From assembly GCF_011761475.1 (NCBI RefSeq), contig NZ_JAASRS010000001.1, positions 1,178,001 to 1,242,000 of the forward strand: a stretch of 64,000 nucleotides of DNA, read 5' to 3'. The position numbers and the translations under genes are program-made. Within the stretch, counting starts at the first letter, position 1. Each line of letters begins with the position of its first letter. Origin of the DNA: Saccharococcus thermophilus. GTDB taxonomy: Bacteria; Bacillota; Bacilli; Bacillales; Anoxybacillaceae. This document shows, piece after piece, positions 53,734-61,779 of the stretch. The notes under the pieces are model-generated. The model was not told where the DNA came from and searched no databases. It worked only from the letters and a program-made list of their open reading frames with translations.

Positions 53734-54318
53734 CTATTCTTCCTTCAACGATTCGCGATTTTTGATTCCGTTTAAAATCAAATCGACGTAAATGTCTGCT
53801 AACGCTTCTTCCGATATTTCTCCGTCCGGCTGAAACCAGTAGTAACTCCAGTTTGTAATGCCTAAAATGCCAAATGTGATCATATCCGGAGTCAGCGTCG
53901 GCTTAAATTCGCCGCGGGCGATTCCCGCTTCGATCAACTGCTGGTAATGTTCCCGGAACGCCCGCCGCTTTGCTTTAATTTCTCGCAAATGCTCTTTATG
54001 CAAATGCCGCATTTCGCGGAAGAAAATGCGTGCGCTTTTCCGCCTTGCTTTAATATTGCGAATGAGCATATAGACGATTTCGTACAGTTTTTCCGTGCAA
54101 CTTTTCTCCGCATCTTGCAAAATGCGTTGTTGCTGCTGCAAAAGATCTTCGATATAGGAGATGCATATATCTTTTAGCAGCTCTTCTTTGCTTTTGTAAT
54201 AGTAATAGAATGTTCCTTTCGTTACTCCCATGGCTTCGACAATTTCTTGCACCGATGTTTCTTTAAATCCTTTGCGGTCAAATAGTTCGATGCTTGTTTC
54301 GATAATTTTTTCTTTCAT
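53734..54318 (-). CDS. TetR/AcrR-family regulator of the acyl-CoA operon
   Basis: The protein has 194 residues from ATG 54318 (GGAGAG upstream). N-terminal helix-turn-helix: FKETSVQEIVEAMGVTKGTF then YYYYKSKEELL. The C-terminal helices (RIFFREMRHLHKEHLREIKA) resemble FadR-type TetR proteins that sense acyl-CoA. It is the last gene of the operon and probably binds the dyad at 58209-58226 in front of the first gene. Confidence 0.88.
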   Translation of the reverse strand: MKEKIIETSIELFDRKGFKETSVQEIVEAMGVTKGTFYYYYKSKEELLKDICISYIEDLLQQQQRILQDAEKSCTEKLYEIVYMLIRNIKARRKSARIFFREMRHLHKEHLREIKAKRRAFREHYQQLIEAGIARGEFKPTLTPDMITFGILGITNWSYYWFQPDGEISEEALADIYVDLILNGIKNRESLKEE

Positions 54319-54340
54319 GATATCGACTCTCTCCAATGAT

Positions 54341-55206
54341 TTATTCTCGTTCTATAATCGTGGCGATGCCTTGCCCGCCGCCGATGCACGCTGTTATGAG
54401 CGCGTATCTTCCGCCTGAGCGCTGCAATTCATACACGGCTTTCGTGATTAAGATCGCGCCGGTTGCACCGAGCGGATGGCCGTGGGCGATCGCGCCGCCG
54501 TCCGTTGATGTTCACTTTTTCCGGATTCATGTTCAACTCGCGGTCGCAGGCGATCACTTGGGCGGCAAACGCTTCATTGATTTCGATCAAATCCATTTTT
54601 GATCGGAACGGTAATCGGGACGATTTGCTCTTTAAAACGTTCTTCCTGCATCGCCCGCACCATTTTTTGCTGGCTTCTTAGCGCGAATTCGTCCTGTTCC
54701 TCTCTGCTGATTCCGTATTTTTTGACAAGGTTTTCCGCTGTAATTCCCATTGGCGGATCGCCGATTTCTTTTGGCGACAACTGCGACTTGCGGAAACTCG
54801 GCGGCGTTGAACTGTACGGTTTTTCCGGGCGGTCCATTAAGTACGGGGCGCGGCTCATGCTTTCCACTCCTCCGGCGATATACACATCGCCCTCCCCCGC
54901 GCGGATCGCCTGCGCTGCCAGGTTTACCGCGTTAATGCCGGAACCGCATTGTCTGTCCACGGTAAGGCCGGTAAGCTCAAGCGACAACCCTGTTTGCAAG
55001 GCGGTAAGCCGCGCGATATTTCCGCCGCCGCTTAACACGTTGCCCATAATGACGTCGTCGACCATTTCCGGACCAATGTTAGCCCGCCGCATCGCTTCTT
55101 TGATCACTTCCGCACCAAAAATATGCGCTGGCACGGTCGCTAATGCTCCTCCTTGTCTGGCAATCGCCGTGCGGACGGCGGAAACAATGACCGCATCTCG
55201 TTTCAT
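54341..55206 (-). pseudogene. Thiolase (acetyl-CoA acetyltransferase) with internal deletion and frameshift
   Basis: The N-terminal ~190 residues are present from ATG 55206: VSAVRTAIARQGGALATVPA, then TVDRQCGSGINAVNLAAQAI with the nucleophilic Cys. At ~54590 the frame passes to [20 protein letters not shown], skipping ~130 residues. A 4-bp insertion (CGGC) near 54493 shifts the final part, which in the right frame reads [20 protein letters not shown] and [16 protein letters not shown]. The second active-site His and Cys are thus out of frame. The beta-oxidation-type operon lacks a working thiolase here. Confidence 0.9.
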
Positions 55207-55236
55207 GTATGTCACTCCCATCCGTTTTTATAAAAA

Positions 55237-55271
55237 TCCCGGTAACAAAAGGGCTTTACTGTTACCGGGAT
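55237..55271 (-). terminator. Terminator between the MaoC genes and thiolase
   Basis: ATCCCGGTAACA pairs with TGTTACCGGGAT; on the minus strand TTTTTAT follows. It splits the operon into two units or limits read-through. Confidence 0.85.
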
Positions 55272-55286
55272 GAATGTTGCCACCGA

Positions 55287-55688
55287 TTAATAGATAGAAA
55301 ACACGACTTCTCCCTTGACGACTTCTTTTCCGTCTTGATTGACGGCCGCCACATCAAAACGCAATGCCCGGTCCTCTTTTTCTTTCACCGTCGCTTTTAA
55401 CGTGACGACGTCATTTAAAAATACCATGGATTTAAAGCGGACGGAGTAGTCTTGCACAAATCCTTCTTCATAATATGGGGTAAACAGTTTGGCAAGGTTG
55501 CCCATCGTCCACATTCCATGGGCGATAATGCCCGGCAGCCCCGCTTTTTTCGCCTCTTCGTCAATCGTATGAATCGGATTGTAGTCGCCGGAAGCGCCGG
55601 CATATTTAATGAGATCGAGGCGGGAGACCGGCGGAAGCTTGACTTCTGGCAACCACTCCCCTACTTTTAATTCGCGGATTTTCGTCAT
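55287..55688 (-). CDS. MaoC-family (R)-enoyl-CoA hydratase
   Basis: The protein has 133 residues with the hot-dog hydratase motif YAGASGDYNPIHTIDEEAKK, then AGLPGIIAHGMWTMG, which contains catalytic Asp and His. It hydrates 2-enoyl-CoA or dehydrates (3R)-hydroxyacyl-CoA. Its start overlaps the stop of the upstream gene by 4 bp (ATGA), so the two are translationally coupled and probably form one heterodimeric enzyme, as HadAB-type pairs do. Confidence 0.9.
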   Translation of the reverse strand: MTKIRELKVGEWLPEVKLPPVSRLDLIKYAGASGDYNPIHTIDEEAKKAGLPGIIAHGMWTMGNLAKLFTPYYEEGFVQDYSVRFKSMVFLNDVVTLKATVKEKEDRALRFDVAAVNQDGKEVVKGEVVFSIY

Positions 55689-56134
55689 ACGACCATCGCC
55701 TTTCTCACTGCTTCCGTAATAATAATTGTCGAGGTGGACGTAAAAATCACGTTTCCGGATGGGTCTTCCCCGTAATTCGTGATGACTAAAAACCCAAGCT
55801 CGCCCATGCTGCTTTTCTTTTCATAGTAATCTTCCACTTTCGCATAGCAATACAGCTCTTCCCCAACAAACAACGGTCTTTCGTAATGAAACCGCTGTTC
55901 GCCGTGAATCAATCCTTTGCTTGGGAGTTTCAGCCCTTCAATCACGCCGTAGTCAAACACCCTTGGAAATGTCGGAGGAGCAATGTTTCTTTGGTAGCGT
56001 GACTTTTTCCCCGTTTCCTCATCCCAATAAATCGGATGCGGATCACCGATCGCTTCGGCAAACTTTTTCACCGCTCCCCGTTCGACGACGTTTTTTACTT
56101 TATTGGAGCATTTTCCGATATGTTCGGCAAACAT
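55685..56134 (-). CDS. MaoC-like N-terminal (FAS1_DH-type) dehydratase subunit
   Basis: The protein has 149 residues: VERGAVKKFAEAIGDPHPIY WDEETGKKSRY, then APPTFPRVFDYG, HGEQRFHYERPLFVGEELYC. This is the hot-dog half without the full D/H pair, the usual partner of a MaoC hydratase. It lies 21 bp after fabG and overlaps the catalytic subunit. Confidence 0.88.
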   Translation of the reverse strand: MFAEHIGKCSNKVKNVVERGAVKKFAEAIGDPHPIYWDEETGKKSRYQRNIAPPTFPRVFDYGVIEGLKLPSKGLIHGEQRFHYERPLFVGEELYCYAKVEDYYEKKSSMGELGFLVITNYGEDPSGNVIFTSTSTIIITEAVRKAMVV

Positions 56135-56155
56135 GCGTCGTTTCCTCCCATTCCG

Positions 56156-56920
56156 TTAACATTTTGGACCTCCGGCTACGTATAGCACTTGGCCGTTAAT
56201 AAAGGAAGATTTTTCATCGGCGAAGAACGCCACCGCCTGCGCGACATCTTCCGGCTTGCCGCTTCGTCCGACCGGAATGTTCGTGACGCTAGCCTGAATT
56301 AATTGTTCAAACGAAATGCCTAATCTTTCCGCCGTTGCTTTTGTCATATCGGTTTCAATAAACCCAGGAGCAACCGCGTTCGTGGTGATGCCAAACTTGC
56401 CCAGCTCGATCGCCAGCGTTTTCGTAAAGCCTTGAATGCCTGCTTTCGCCGCCGCATAGTTCGCTTGCCCGCGGTTGCCAAGCGCGGAAGTGGAAGAAAC
56501 ATTAATAATGCGGCCGTACCGTTTTTCTACCATGTATTTTTGAACGGCTCGCGCGCAGTAAAACGCGCCTTTGAGGTGAACATCCATTACCGTTTGCCAG
56601 TCCTCATCCGTCATTTTAAACAGCAAATTGTCGCGAATGACCCCGGCGTTATTGACGAGAATATCGATCGATCCGAATTGATCGACAATTTCTTTTACCG
56701 TTGTTTCGACTTGTTCGCGATCGGTAACGTTCGCGACTTTTGCATATACTTCATAGCCTTTTTCGCGCAATTCACTTGCGGTGGCGTGCAATGCTTCTTC
56801 ATTTAAGTCGATGAACGCCACTTTCGCTCCTTCTTCGGCAAAACGCGTAACGATCGCCTTGCCGATTCCGCGGCTTCCCCCTGTAACGAATGCGACTCTT
56901 CCTGTAAATCTTTGGCTCAT
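56156..56920 (-). CDS. FabG-like 3-oxoacyl reductase (SDR)
   Basis: The protein has 254 residues. FVTGGSRGIGKAIVTRFAEE binds NAD(P); NNAGVIRDNLLFKMTDEDW, then INVSSTSALGNRGQANYAAA KAG supply the S-Y-K triad. FADEKSSFINGQVLYVAGG ends it. The context (acyl-CoA dehydrogenase, hydratases, thiolase) suggests it oxidises or reduces 3-hydroxyacyl-CoA rather than acting in fatty-acid synthesis. Confidence 0.92.
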   Translation of the reverse strand: MSQRFTGRVAFVTGGSRGIGKAIVTRFAEEGAKVAFIDLNEEALHATASELREKGYEVYAKVANVTDREQVETTVKEIVDQFGSIDILVNNAGVIRDNLLFKMTDEDWQTVMDVHLKGAFYCARAVQKYMVEKRYGRIINVSSTSALGNRGQANYAAAKAGIQGFTKTLAIELGKFGITTNAVAPGFIETDMTKATAERLGISFEQLIQASVTNIPVGRSGKPEDVAQAVAFFADEKSSFINGQVLYVAGGPKC

Positions 56921-56959
56921 GTTTGCTTCCCCCTTCTATCCGATAACGCTTTCAAAGTT

Positions 56960-58138
56960 TTATAGAAATTGCCCCAATTTAACATGCCCTTTGAGCAAGT
57001 TTCTCGCGATAATCATTCGCTGAATTTCATCCGTGCCATCATAAATGCGCCAAAGTCTGGCATCACGATACCAGCGTTCGATCGGCATTTCTTTCGTATA
57101 GCCCATGCCGCCGTGAATTTGCATAACGCGGTCAACGACGCGGTTGCCCATGTTGGCGCCGAACAGTTTGGCCATCGATGCTAAATGGCGGTTGTCCTCG
57201 CCTTGGTCGAGCGTGAACGCCGCGTTTAACACGAGCCATTTCGCCGCTTCTATTTCGACAGCCGAATCGGCGATCATCCATTGAATCGCTTGTCTTTCCG
57301 CGATCGGCTTGCCAAATGTCACGCGCTCTTTCGCATAATCAATCGCCATTTGCAGCAGCCGTTCCGCCGCTCCGACCGCTCTCGCGCCGACAATCCAGCG
57401 GGCATACCCGATCCACTCCAGCCCGAGTTTATAGCCGCCGTGCAGCTCCCCTAAAATGTTTTCTTCCGGAACGCGCACATTCTCAAAGATTAAGCTGGCA
57501 GGTGTCGCCGGCCCCATCGTATGTATCGGTTCGGAACGCCAGCCCATCTCCCGGTCGACGATAAAACAAGTAACCCCTTCCCGTCCATTCGTTGCTTGAT
57601 GGCGTTCTTTGTCGGTAATGGCGATGACCATCACAAAATCGGCTTCATTTCCGCCGGTGATAAACGTTTTTTCCCCGTTGAGCACCCATTCGTTTCCATC
57701 TTTGACCGCGGTCATTTTAATATTTCTAGTGTCTGACCCCGCGCCTGGCTCCGTCATGGCAAAGCATGATTTTTTCTCGCCATTAATGGTCGGAATCAAA
57801 TATTTTTTCTTTTGTTCTTCATTCGCGTAATAGAGAATATTATCCGCCGACCCGCCAAACCGGAATGGAACAAACGTTTTTGACACTTCCATCGTCACAA
57901 TCGCCTGCATGACGTGCCCAAGGTTGGCGCCGCCGTATTCTTCCGGTGTATTAATCCCCCAAAAACCCGCTTCTTTCGCTTTGAGCTGCAATTCTTTCAA
58001 CTTCTCCTCAGACAGCCCCGGTTTCCCTTCCCGTTCGTTTCGCAATACTTCGTTTTCTAACGGCATTAATTCTTTTTCAACGAATTTGCGAATGGCCTTT
58101 TGCACCATCCGCTGTTCATCAGTAAGGCGCAAATGCAT
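56960..58138 (-). CDS. Acyl-CoA dehydrogenase
   Basis: The protein has 392 residues from ATG 58138 (MHLRLTDEQRMVQ), behind GGAGGGG. FAD-binding parts: CFAMTEPGAGSDTRNIKMTA and TFITGGNEADFVMVIAI; the C-terminal helical domain has RVMQIHGGMGYTKEMPIERW, YRDARLWRIYDGTDEIQRMI. The first step of acyl-CoA beta-oxidation. It is the first gene of the TetR-controlled operon. Full length. Confidence 0.94.
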   Translation of the reverse strand: MHLRLTDEQRMVQKAIRKFVEKELMPLENEVLRNEREGKPGLSEEKLKELQLKAKEAGFWGINTPEEYGGANLGHVMQAIVTMEVSKTFVPFRFGGSADNILYYANEEQKKKYLIPTINGEKKSCFAMTEPGAGSDTRNIKMTAVKDGNEWVLNGEKTFITGGNEADFVMVIAITDKERHQATNGREGVTCFIVDREMGWRSEPIHTMGPATPASLIFENVRVPEENILGELHGGYKLGLEWIGYARWIVGARAVGAAERLLQMAIDYAKERVTFGKPIAERQAIQWMIADSAVEIEAAKWLVLNAAFTLDQGEDNRHLASMAKLFGANMGNRVVDRVMQIHGGMGYTKEMPIERWYRDARLWRIYDGTDEIQRMIIARNLLKGHVKLGQFL

Positions 58139-58208
58139 GTATGTCCCCTCCATTTCCCTCTCTAGGCCTCGTTTCATCCATATAAGCCAGTACAGAACTC
58201 TACAAATT

Positions 58209-58226
58209 ATACCAACCAGTTGGTAT
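58209..58226. promoter_or_regulatory. TetR operator in the acyl-CoA operon promoter
   Basis: ATACCAA and TTGGTAT flank CCAG, an 18-bp dyad just downstream of the -10 box. Its position would block transcription, as expected for repression by the TetR protein at 53734. Confidence 0.7.
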
Positions 58227-58235
58227 GTTAACCCT

Positions 58236-58264
58236 ATTATATTCCCAAACTTCAAAAAATACAA
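58236..58264 (-). promoter_or_regulatory. Sigma-A-type promoter of the acyl-CoA operon
   Basis: On the minus strand TTGTAT (58259-58264), 17 bp, TATAAT (58236-58241). It stands about 100 bp upstream of the acyl-CoA dehydrogenase start. Confidence 0.7.
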
Positions 58265-58349
58265 TATTTTTTAATTTTATATAGAAACAATTTTTTCTCG
58301 TTTAGGTCAACAATAATATAGAAAAGAAACAGGTGCGTCCGCCGATCAT

Positions 58350-59117
58350 TCAGCGCGCACCTGCCATATATGAACGCACTTTTGCCACTGTTTCTCCAAT
58401 TCCGCCATGAATGACAAGGTCAAATACGTCATCCATTCTTGTTGGTGTTTTATTAATGATTACTTTATATGTACCGGGGGACTGGGAAGCTACGTAAAGA
58501 GGGATTTGATTGACCGGCGTTACTTCTAGGCTTGTGCCCATCGCGATCAGCAAATCACTTTCTGCCGCCGCGGCGAACGCTTCTTCGATTCTTGGCACTA
58601 ATCCGCCAAACAGCACCACATCTGGTTTTAAAATTTCATTGCACTTATTTCCATTTGCCGCTTTCCGCTCGCACCGCGGAACATCATGGCTGTTGATAAA
58701 CGCTAAATCATACTTTTCGCCGCATTCCGGACACGTTGCCGTCTGCAAAGTACCGTGCAATTCGATGACGTTGGTGCTCCCCGCCTTTTTATGCAGCCCA
58801 TCGATGTTTTGCGTCAAAATGGTCACCTTTTTACCCATCTCTTCTAATTGGTGAAGGAACCGATGACCATCGTTCGGCGCAAAATTGCCCATTAGTTTTA
58901 ACGAAAACATCCGTTTAAAACGATGCCAAAAATCAATAGGATCTTTTTCAAAGTAGTATTCGGACAAATAGTATTCGACATTTTCTTCCTGCGCATAGAT
59001 CCCATTTTCGCTGCGGAAATCGGGAATTCCTGATTCCGTGCTCATTCCCGCGCCAGTCAAAACGGCGATCGAGTCGGCGCTAGCGATTCGTTGTGCAAGC
59101 TCTTTAATGACATCCAT
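58350..59117 (-). CDS. NAD-dependent protein deacylase (sirtuin)
   Basis: The protein has 255 residues from ATG 59117, behind GAAGGAGGAG. AVLTGAGMSTESGIPDFRS and LTQNIDGLHKKAGSTNVIEL HG hold NAD and the catalytic His. Zinc Cys: ATCPECGEKY and RCERKAANGNKC. MGTSLEVTPVNQIP and the C-terminus are intact. It removes acyl groups from lysines, for example of acyl-CoA synthetases. A hairpin (CAGGTGCG/CGCACCTG, 58331-58364) overlaps its stop and may terminate it. Confidence 0.92.
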   Translation of the reverse strand: MDVIKELAQRIASADSIAVLTGAGMSTESGIPDFRSENGIYAQEENVEYYLSEYYFEKDPIDFWHRFKRMFSLKLMGNFAPNDGHRFLHQLEEMGKKVTILTQNIDGLHKKAGSTNVIELHGTLQTATCPECGEKYDLAFINSHDVPRCERKAANGNKCNEILKPDVVLFGGLVPRIEEAFAAAAESDLLIAMGTSLEVTPVNQIPLYVASQSPGTYKVIINKTPTRMDDVFDLVIHGGIGETVAKVRSYMAGAR

Positions 59118-59138
59118 GCTTCTCTCCTCCTTCAACAA

Positions 59139-59168
59139 AAAAGCCCCCAAAAAATGCGGGGGACTTTT
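59139..59168 (-). terminator. Terminator of the ycnJ-ycnI operon
   Basis: AAAAGCCCCC and GGGGGACTTTT pair; on the minus strand TTTTTTG follows, 12 bp past the ycnI stop. Confidence 0.85.
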
Positions 59169-59179
59169 CTAAGTTCATT

Positions 59180-59836
59180 TTACGCTCTTTTTTTCAGGAA
59201 AGCAACGATCGAAACGATCAGAGCAATGACGGCAATCACCATGGTAGCGATCGATAGCCCGTTTTTGTTTTGCTCGTTGTTGGTTTTATTTTCTGGCTGA
59301 GCCTGATTCTGCGCCGCCTGTTCGCCGTGGCTGTGCGTATCGTGGCCGCTTTGCGCCGTGGCCGCTTGGCTGATTTCCGTTACAGAATGAGGAGTTTGTG
59401 AGTTTTCCGTTCCCGTCCACTCGACAATGGAGCCGTCTTTATAATATTGATACGCATCCCAGGCAACTTTCCCTTCCTTATCTGGGTTTTTCGCAATAAA
59501 GAAAAACTGTTGAAATTGTCCTGGCAACAGACCTTGCCCTTCCGCAGTCCATGTGACCGTTTTTACCTTTCCAGACGCGTCTTTATCCAGCGTCACTTTC
59601 CAGCCTTGCTCTGGTTGATAGGATACGAATTCCATGCCGTCCGGAATTTTTAATGTGACTTTCGTCGTTGGAACATCTTTTTCCACTGGGATTTTAACCG
59701 TATACGTTTCCCAAGCGCCAGGCGCGGAGATGTTCGGCTTTACCGTCACATGAGCGCTGGCGATTCCTGTGCATAATAAAAAGGTTGCCACCATCAAAAC
59801 AAGTACTTTGGAAGTTTGCGACCATGCTTTTTTCAT
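59180..59836 (-). CDS. ycnI: YcnI copper-binding protein (DUF1775)
   Basis: The protein has 218 residues. After a signal peptide ending ASA the mature protein begins HVTVKPNISAPGAWETYTVK; this N-terminal His binds Cu(II) in YcnI proteins together with a Trp (VEWTG). A His-rich, acidic linker (GHDTHSHGEQ) and a C-terminal anchor helix (IATMVIAVIALIVSIVAFL) follow. It sits outside the membrane and probably passes copper to YcnJ, encoded 18 bp upstream. Confidence 0.92.
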   Translation of the reverse strand: MKKAWSQTSKVLVLMVATFLLCTGIASAHVTVKPNISAPGAWETYTVKIPVEKDVPTTKVTLKIPDGMEFVSYQPEQGWKVTLDKDASGKVKTVTWTAEGQGLLPGQFQQFFFIAKNPDKEGKVAWDAYQYYKDGSIVEWTGTENSQTPHSVTEISQAATAQSGHDTHSHGEQAAQNQAQPENKTNNEQNKNGLSIATMVIAVIALIVSIVAFLKKRA

Positions 59837-59854
59837 TATTGAATCTCCTCCTAT

Positions 59855-61501
59855 TTATTGGCTTCCTACATAACAAGCAAAAGTGGCGTCCGCGCTTTGC
59901 AACGACGTTGTCAGGATATGCACATGAACATTCCACCGTCCGGCCATGCTCATCGTTTCCTTTGCCTGATAAACACCGGAAGCAATTTTTAATGCTCGAA
60001 ACGTTGTTTCTCCCATATCCATTTCTTTTGACGCCAATGTAACCATTACTTGCTCAATATCCTGAATAGCTCTTCCCTTCGCGTCTTTGATCTTTATTTG
60101 AAATTGATTTGTCCCTAATACATTGGGGGTAATATGCAGTGTCACTTGATAGCTTCCGGCTGCCTTCGTTTGCGTAAAAGGTCCCGGCGAAACCGCTGCG
60201 GGCGGCAAATTCGTCAACATCGCGGCAAGCAGCATCGCGCCGATGCCGAGGCCAAATTCAGACCATACCGTTATTCCTAATACGTTTTTCTGCTTGCGCC
60301 CCAAAATCCAGTTCACCGCCGCCAACATAAGCATAACGACAAGAAGGAGCACTTTACCGAGAAGCGCTTTACCATATATCGTTTGAAACAGTGCGTCCAA
60401 CGTTGGAATTTGTTGTAAAGCAGCGTAAATGCCTGTCATCATTAGAATGGCGACCAATCCAGCTGCCCAACACGAAAAACGGCGGACTGCTTCCCAATAT
60501 TTACTTTTCTCGGTTCCTGGCATGTCAAAAGGCAAAATCGCAGCTATGATCACTAAGCATCCGACCCAAACGGAAGCGCTAAAAAGATGAAGAAAATCCA
60601 TCACACGAGCAACAAGCGGATGAGACGAAGCTGCCGCGTGGCCCGTCCACGCTTTGGCGAAAAGAATGCTGGCCCCAAGTACGAATGAGACAATCGCCCA
60701 TCGTTTCGAATGGCGCTCCCTTTTCCCAAACATTGCATATCCAACAACAAATAATAAAAATAAGAGCACGCATTGAATCATCCATATGGTCCCAAAAGAC
60801 GTATGAAGCAGCATCTTTTTCACAAGCGCGCCTTTTAGCGCCTGAAGCCACGACACATCCGCCTCCACCGTAATTTGCAACGGCAAACTCAACAGCGTCG
60901 CTAGCGCCGTTAGACTATACGCCGCCCAATACAACACCTTATCCCGAGCCGAAAACCGCCATGCACCCAATGGAAGATATATAAACAATTTAAACCAAAG
61001 CAAGCTTAAAAATAGCGATAGACCTATGTAAAAAAGTCCGCGAATGATGATCATATCGAATTTGGGAACATAGCTGTTTCTTTCCGAATCGGATAATGCG
61101 CCATTATCGCTGCTTTGGCCGATTTGAAAGGGGATCGTCCCTTCGACAGGATGGCCGTCGCTAGAGACAACTTTCCATTTCATTACATATACTCCATTAG
61201 CCAAACGATTCGGCACATTCCCTTTTAGCACATGCGGATTGGTTGCATCGATGCGAACATCATGCAAGCGAATCTCTTGTCCTCTTTGATTGAGAAGTTT
61301 GAGCGCATAAAAAGTCGATTGGATGTTTTCATTAAATTCAATGCGAATGGTTTTCGGAGCTTCGACCAACTTTTCATTTACCTTAGGCGTCGTTGCGACA
61401 ATGTAAGCGTGGGCCAACGATCGGACAGGAAGCGATGCTAACACGGTTAAACAGAAAATACTTATCCATCCCCACCGTAACGCCTTTTGCCAATATGACA
61501 A
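59855..61501 (-). CDS. ycnJ: CopC-CopD fusion copper transport protein YcnJ
   Basis: The protein has 548 residues. The CopC domain (~30-130: AHAYIVATTPKVNEKL, SSDGHPVEGTIPFQ) has the mature His and a second His. The CopD region (~150-440) has eight helices with HAAASSHPLVARVMDFLHLF and SASVWVGCLVI. A C-terminal YtkA-like/DUF domain (ITPNVLGTNQFQIKI) completes it. It imports copper when copper is scarce in B. subtilis. It starts at TTG 61501 (GAGGGGG upstream). Confidence 0.92.
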   Translation of the reverse strand: MSYWQKALRWGWISIFCLTVLASLPVRSLAHAYIVATTPKVNEKLVEAPKTIRIEFNENIQSTFYALKLLNQRGQEIRLHDVRIDATNPHVLKGNVPNRLANGVYVMKWKVVSSDGHPVEGTIPFQIGQSSDNGALSDSERNSYVPKFDMIIIRGLFYIGLSLFLSLLWFKLFIYLPLGAWRFSARDKVLYWAAYSLTALATLLSLPLQITVEADVSWLQALKGALVKKMLLHTSFGTIWMIQCVLLFLLFVVGYAMFGKRERHSKRWAIVSFVLGASILFAKAWTGHAAASSHPLVARVMDFLHLFSASVWVGCLVIIAAILPFDMPGTEKSKYWEAVRRFSCWAAGLVAILMMTGIYAALQQIPTLDALFQTIYGKALLGKVLLLVVMLMLAAVNWILGRKQKNVLGITVWSEFGLGIGAMLLAAMLTNLPPAAVSPGPFTQTKAAGSYQVTLHITPNVLGTNQFQIKIKDAKGRAIQDIEQVMVTLASKEMDMGETTFRALKIASGVYQAKETMSMAGRWNVHVHILTTSLQSADATFACYVGSQ

Positions 61502-61547
61502 ATCATTCCCCCTCTCTCGATAGAGTGAAACAACTGCACTTATACCA

Positions 61548-61566
61548 TGACCGCACTGTACGGCCA
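61548..61566. promoter_or_regulatory. Candidate repressor site upstream of ycnJ
   Basis: TGACCG and CGGCCA form an imperfect dyad around CACTGTA, 47-65 bp before ycnJ. In B. subtilis ycnJI is repressed by YcnK and CsoR; no ycnK gene is visible here. The protein binding this site is a guess. Confidence 0.4.
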
Positions 61567-61779
61567 GTATAGCAAAAGAAGGTGAAAGAAATGTGAGGTG
61601 ATAATGAAAAAAGCAAGAAATGTCCTATATAATCAACAGAAAATAACCATTATTCGCAATTGATTAACTTTATTACTTTATTATATTATCACTTTACCAA
61701 ACTAAAATAATACGATATGATGAGAAAGGAATGAAAGTAACCATGACTCACAATAGAGACATAGTAATAAGGAGGACAT

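Noticed and set aside
61620-61720. ArgR box before the antiporter gene
   Set aside because: The AT-rich sequence has only loose similarity; not enough to call.
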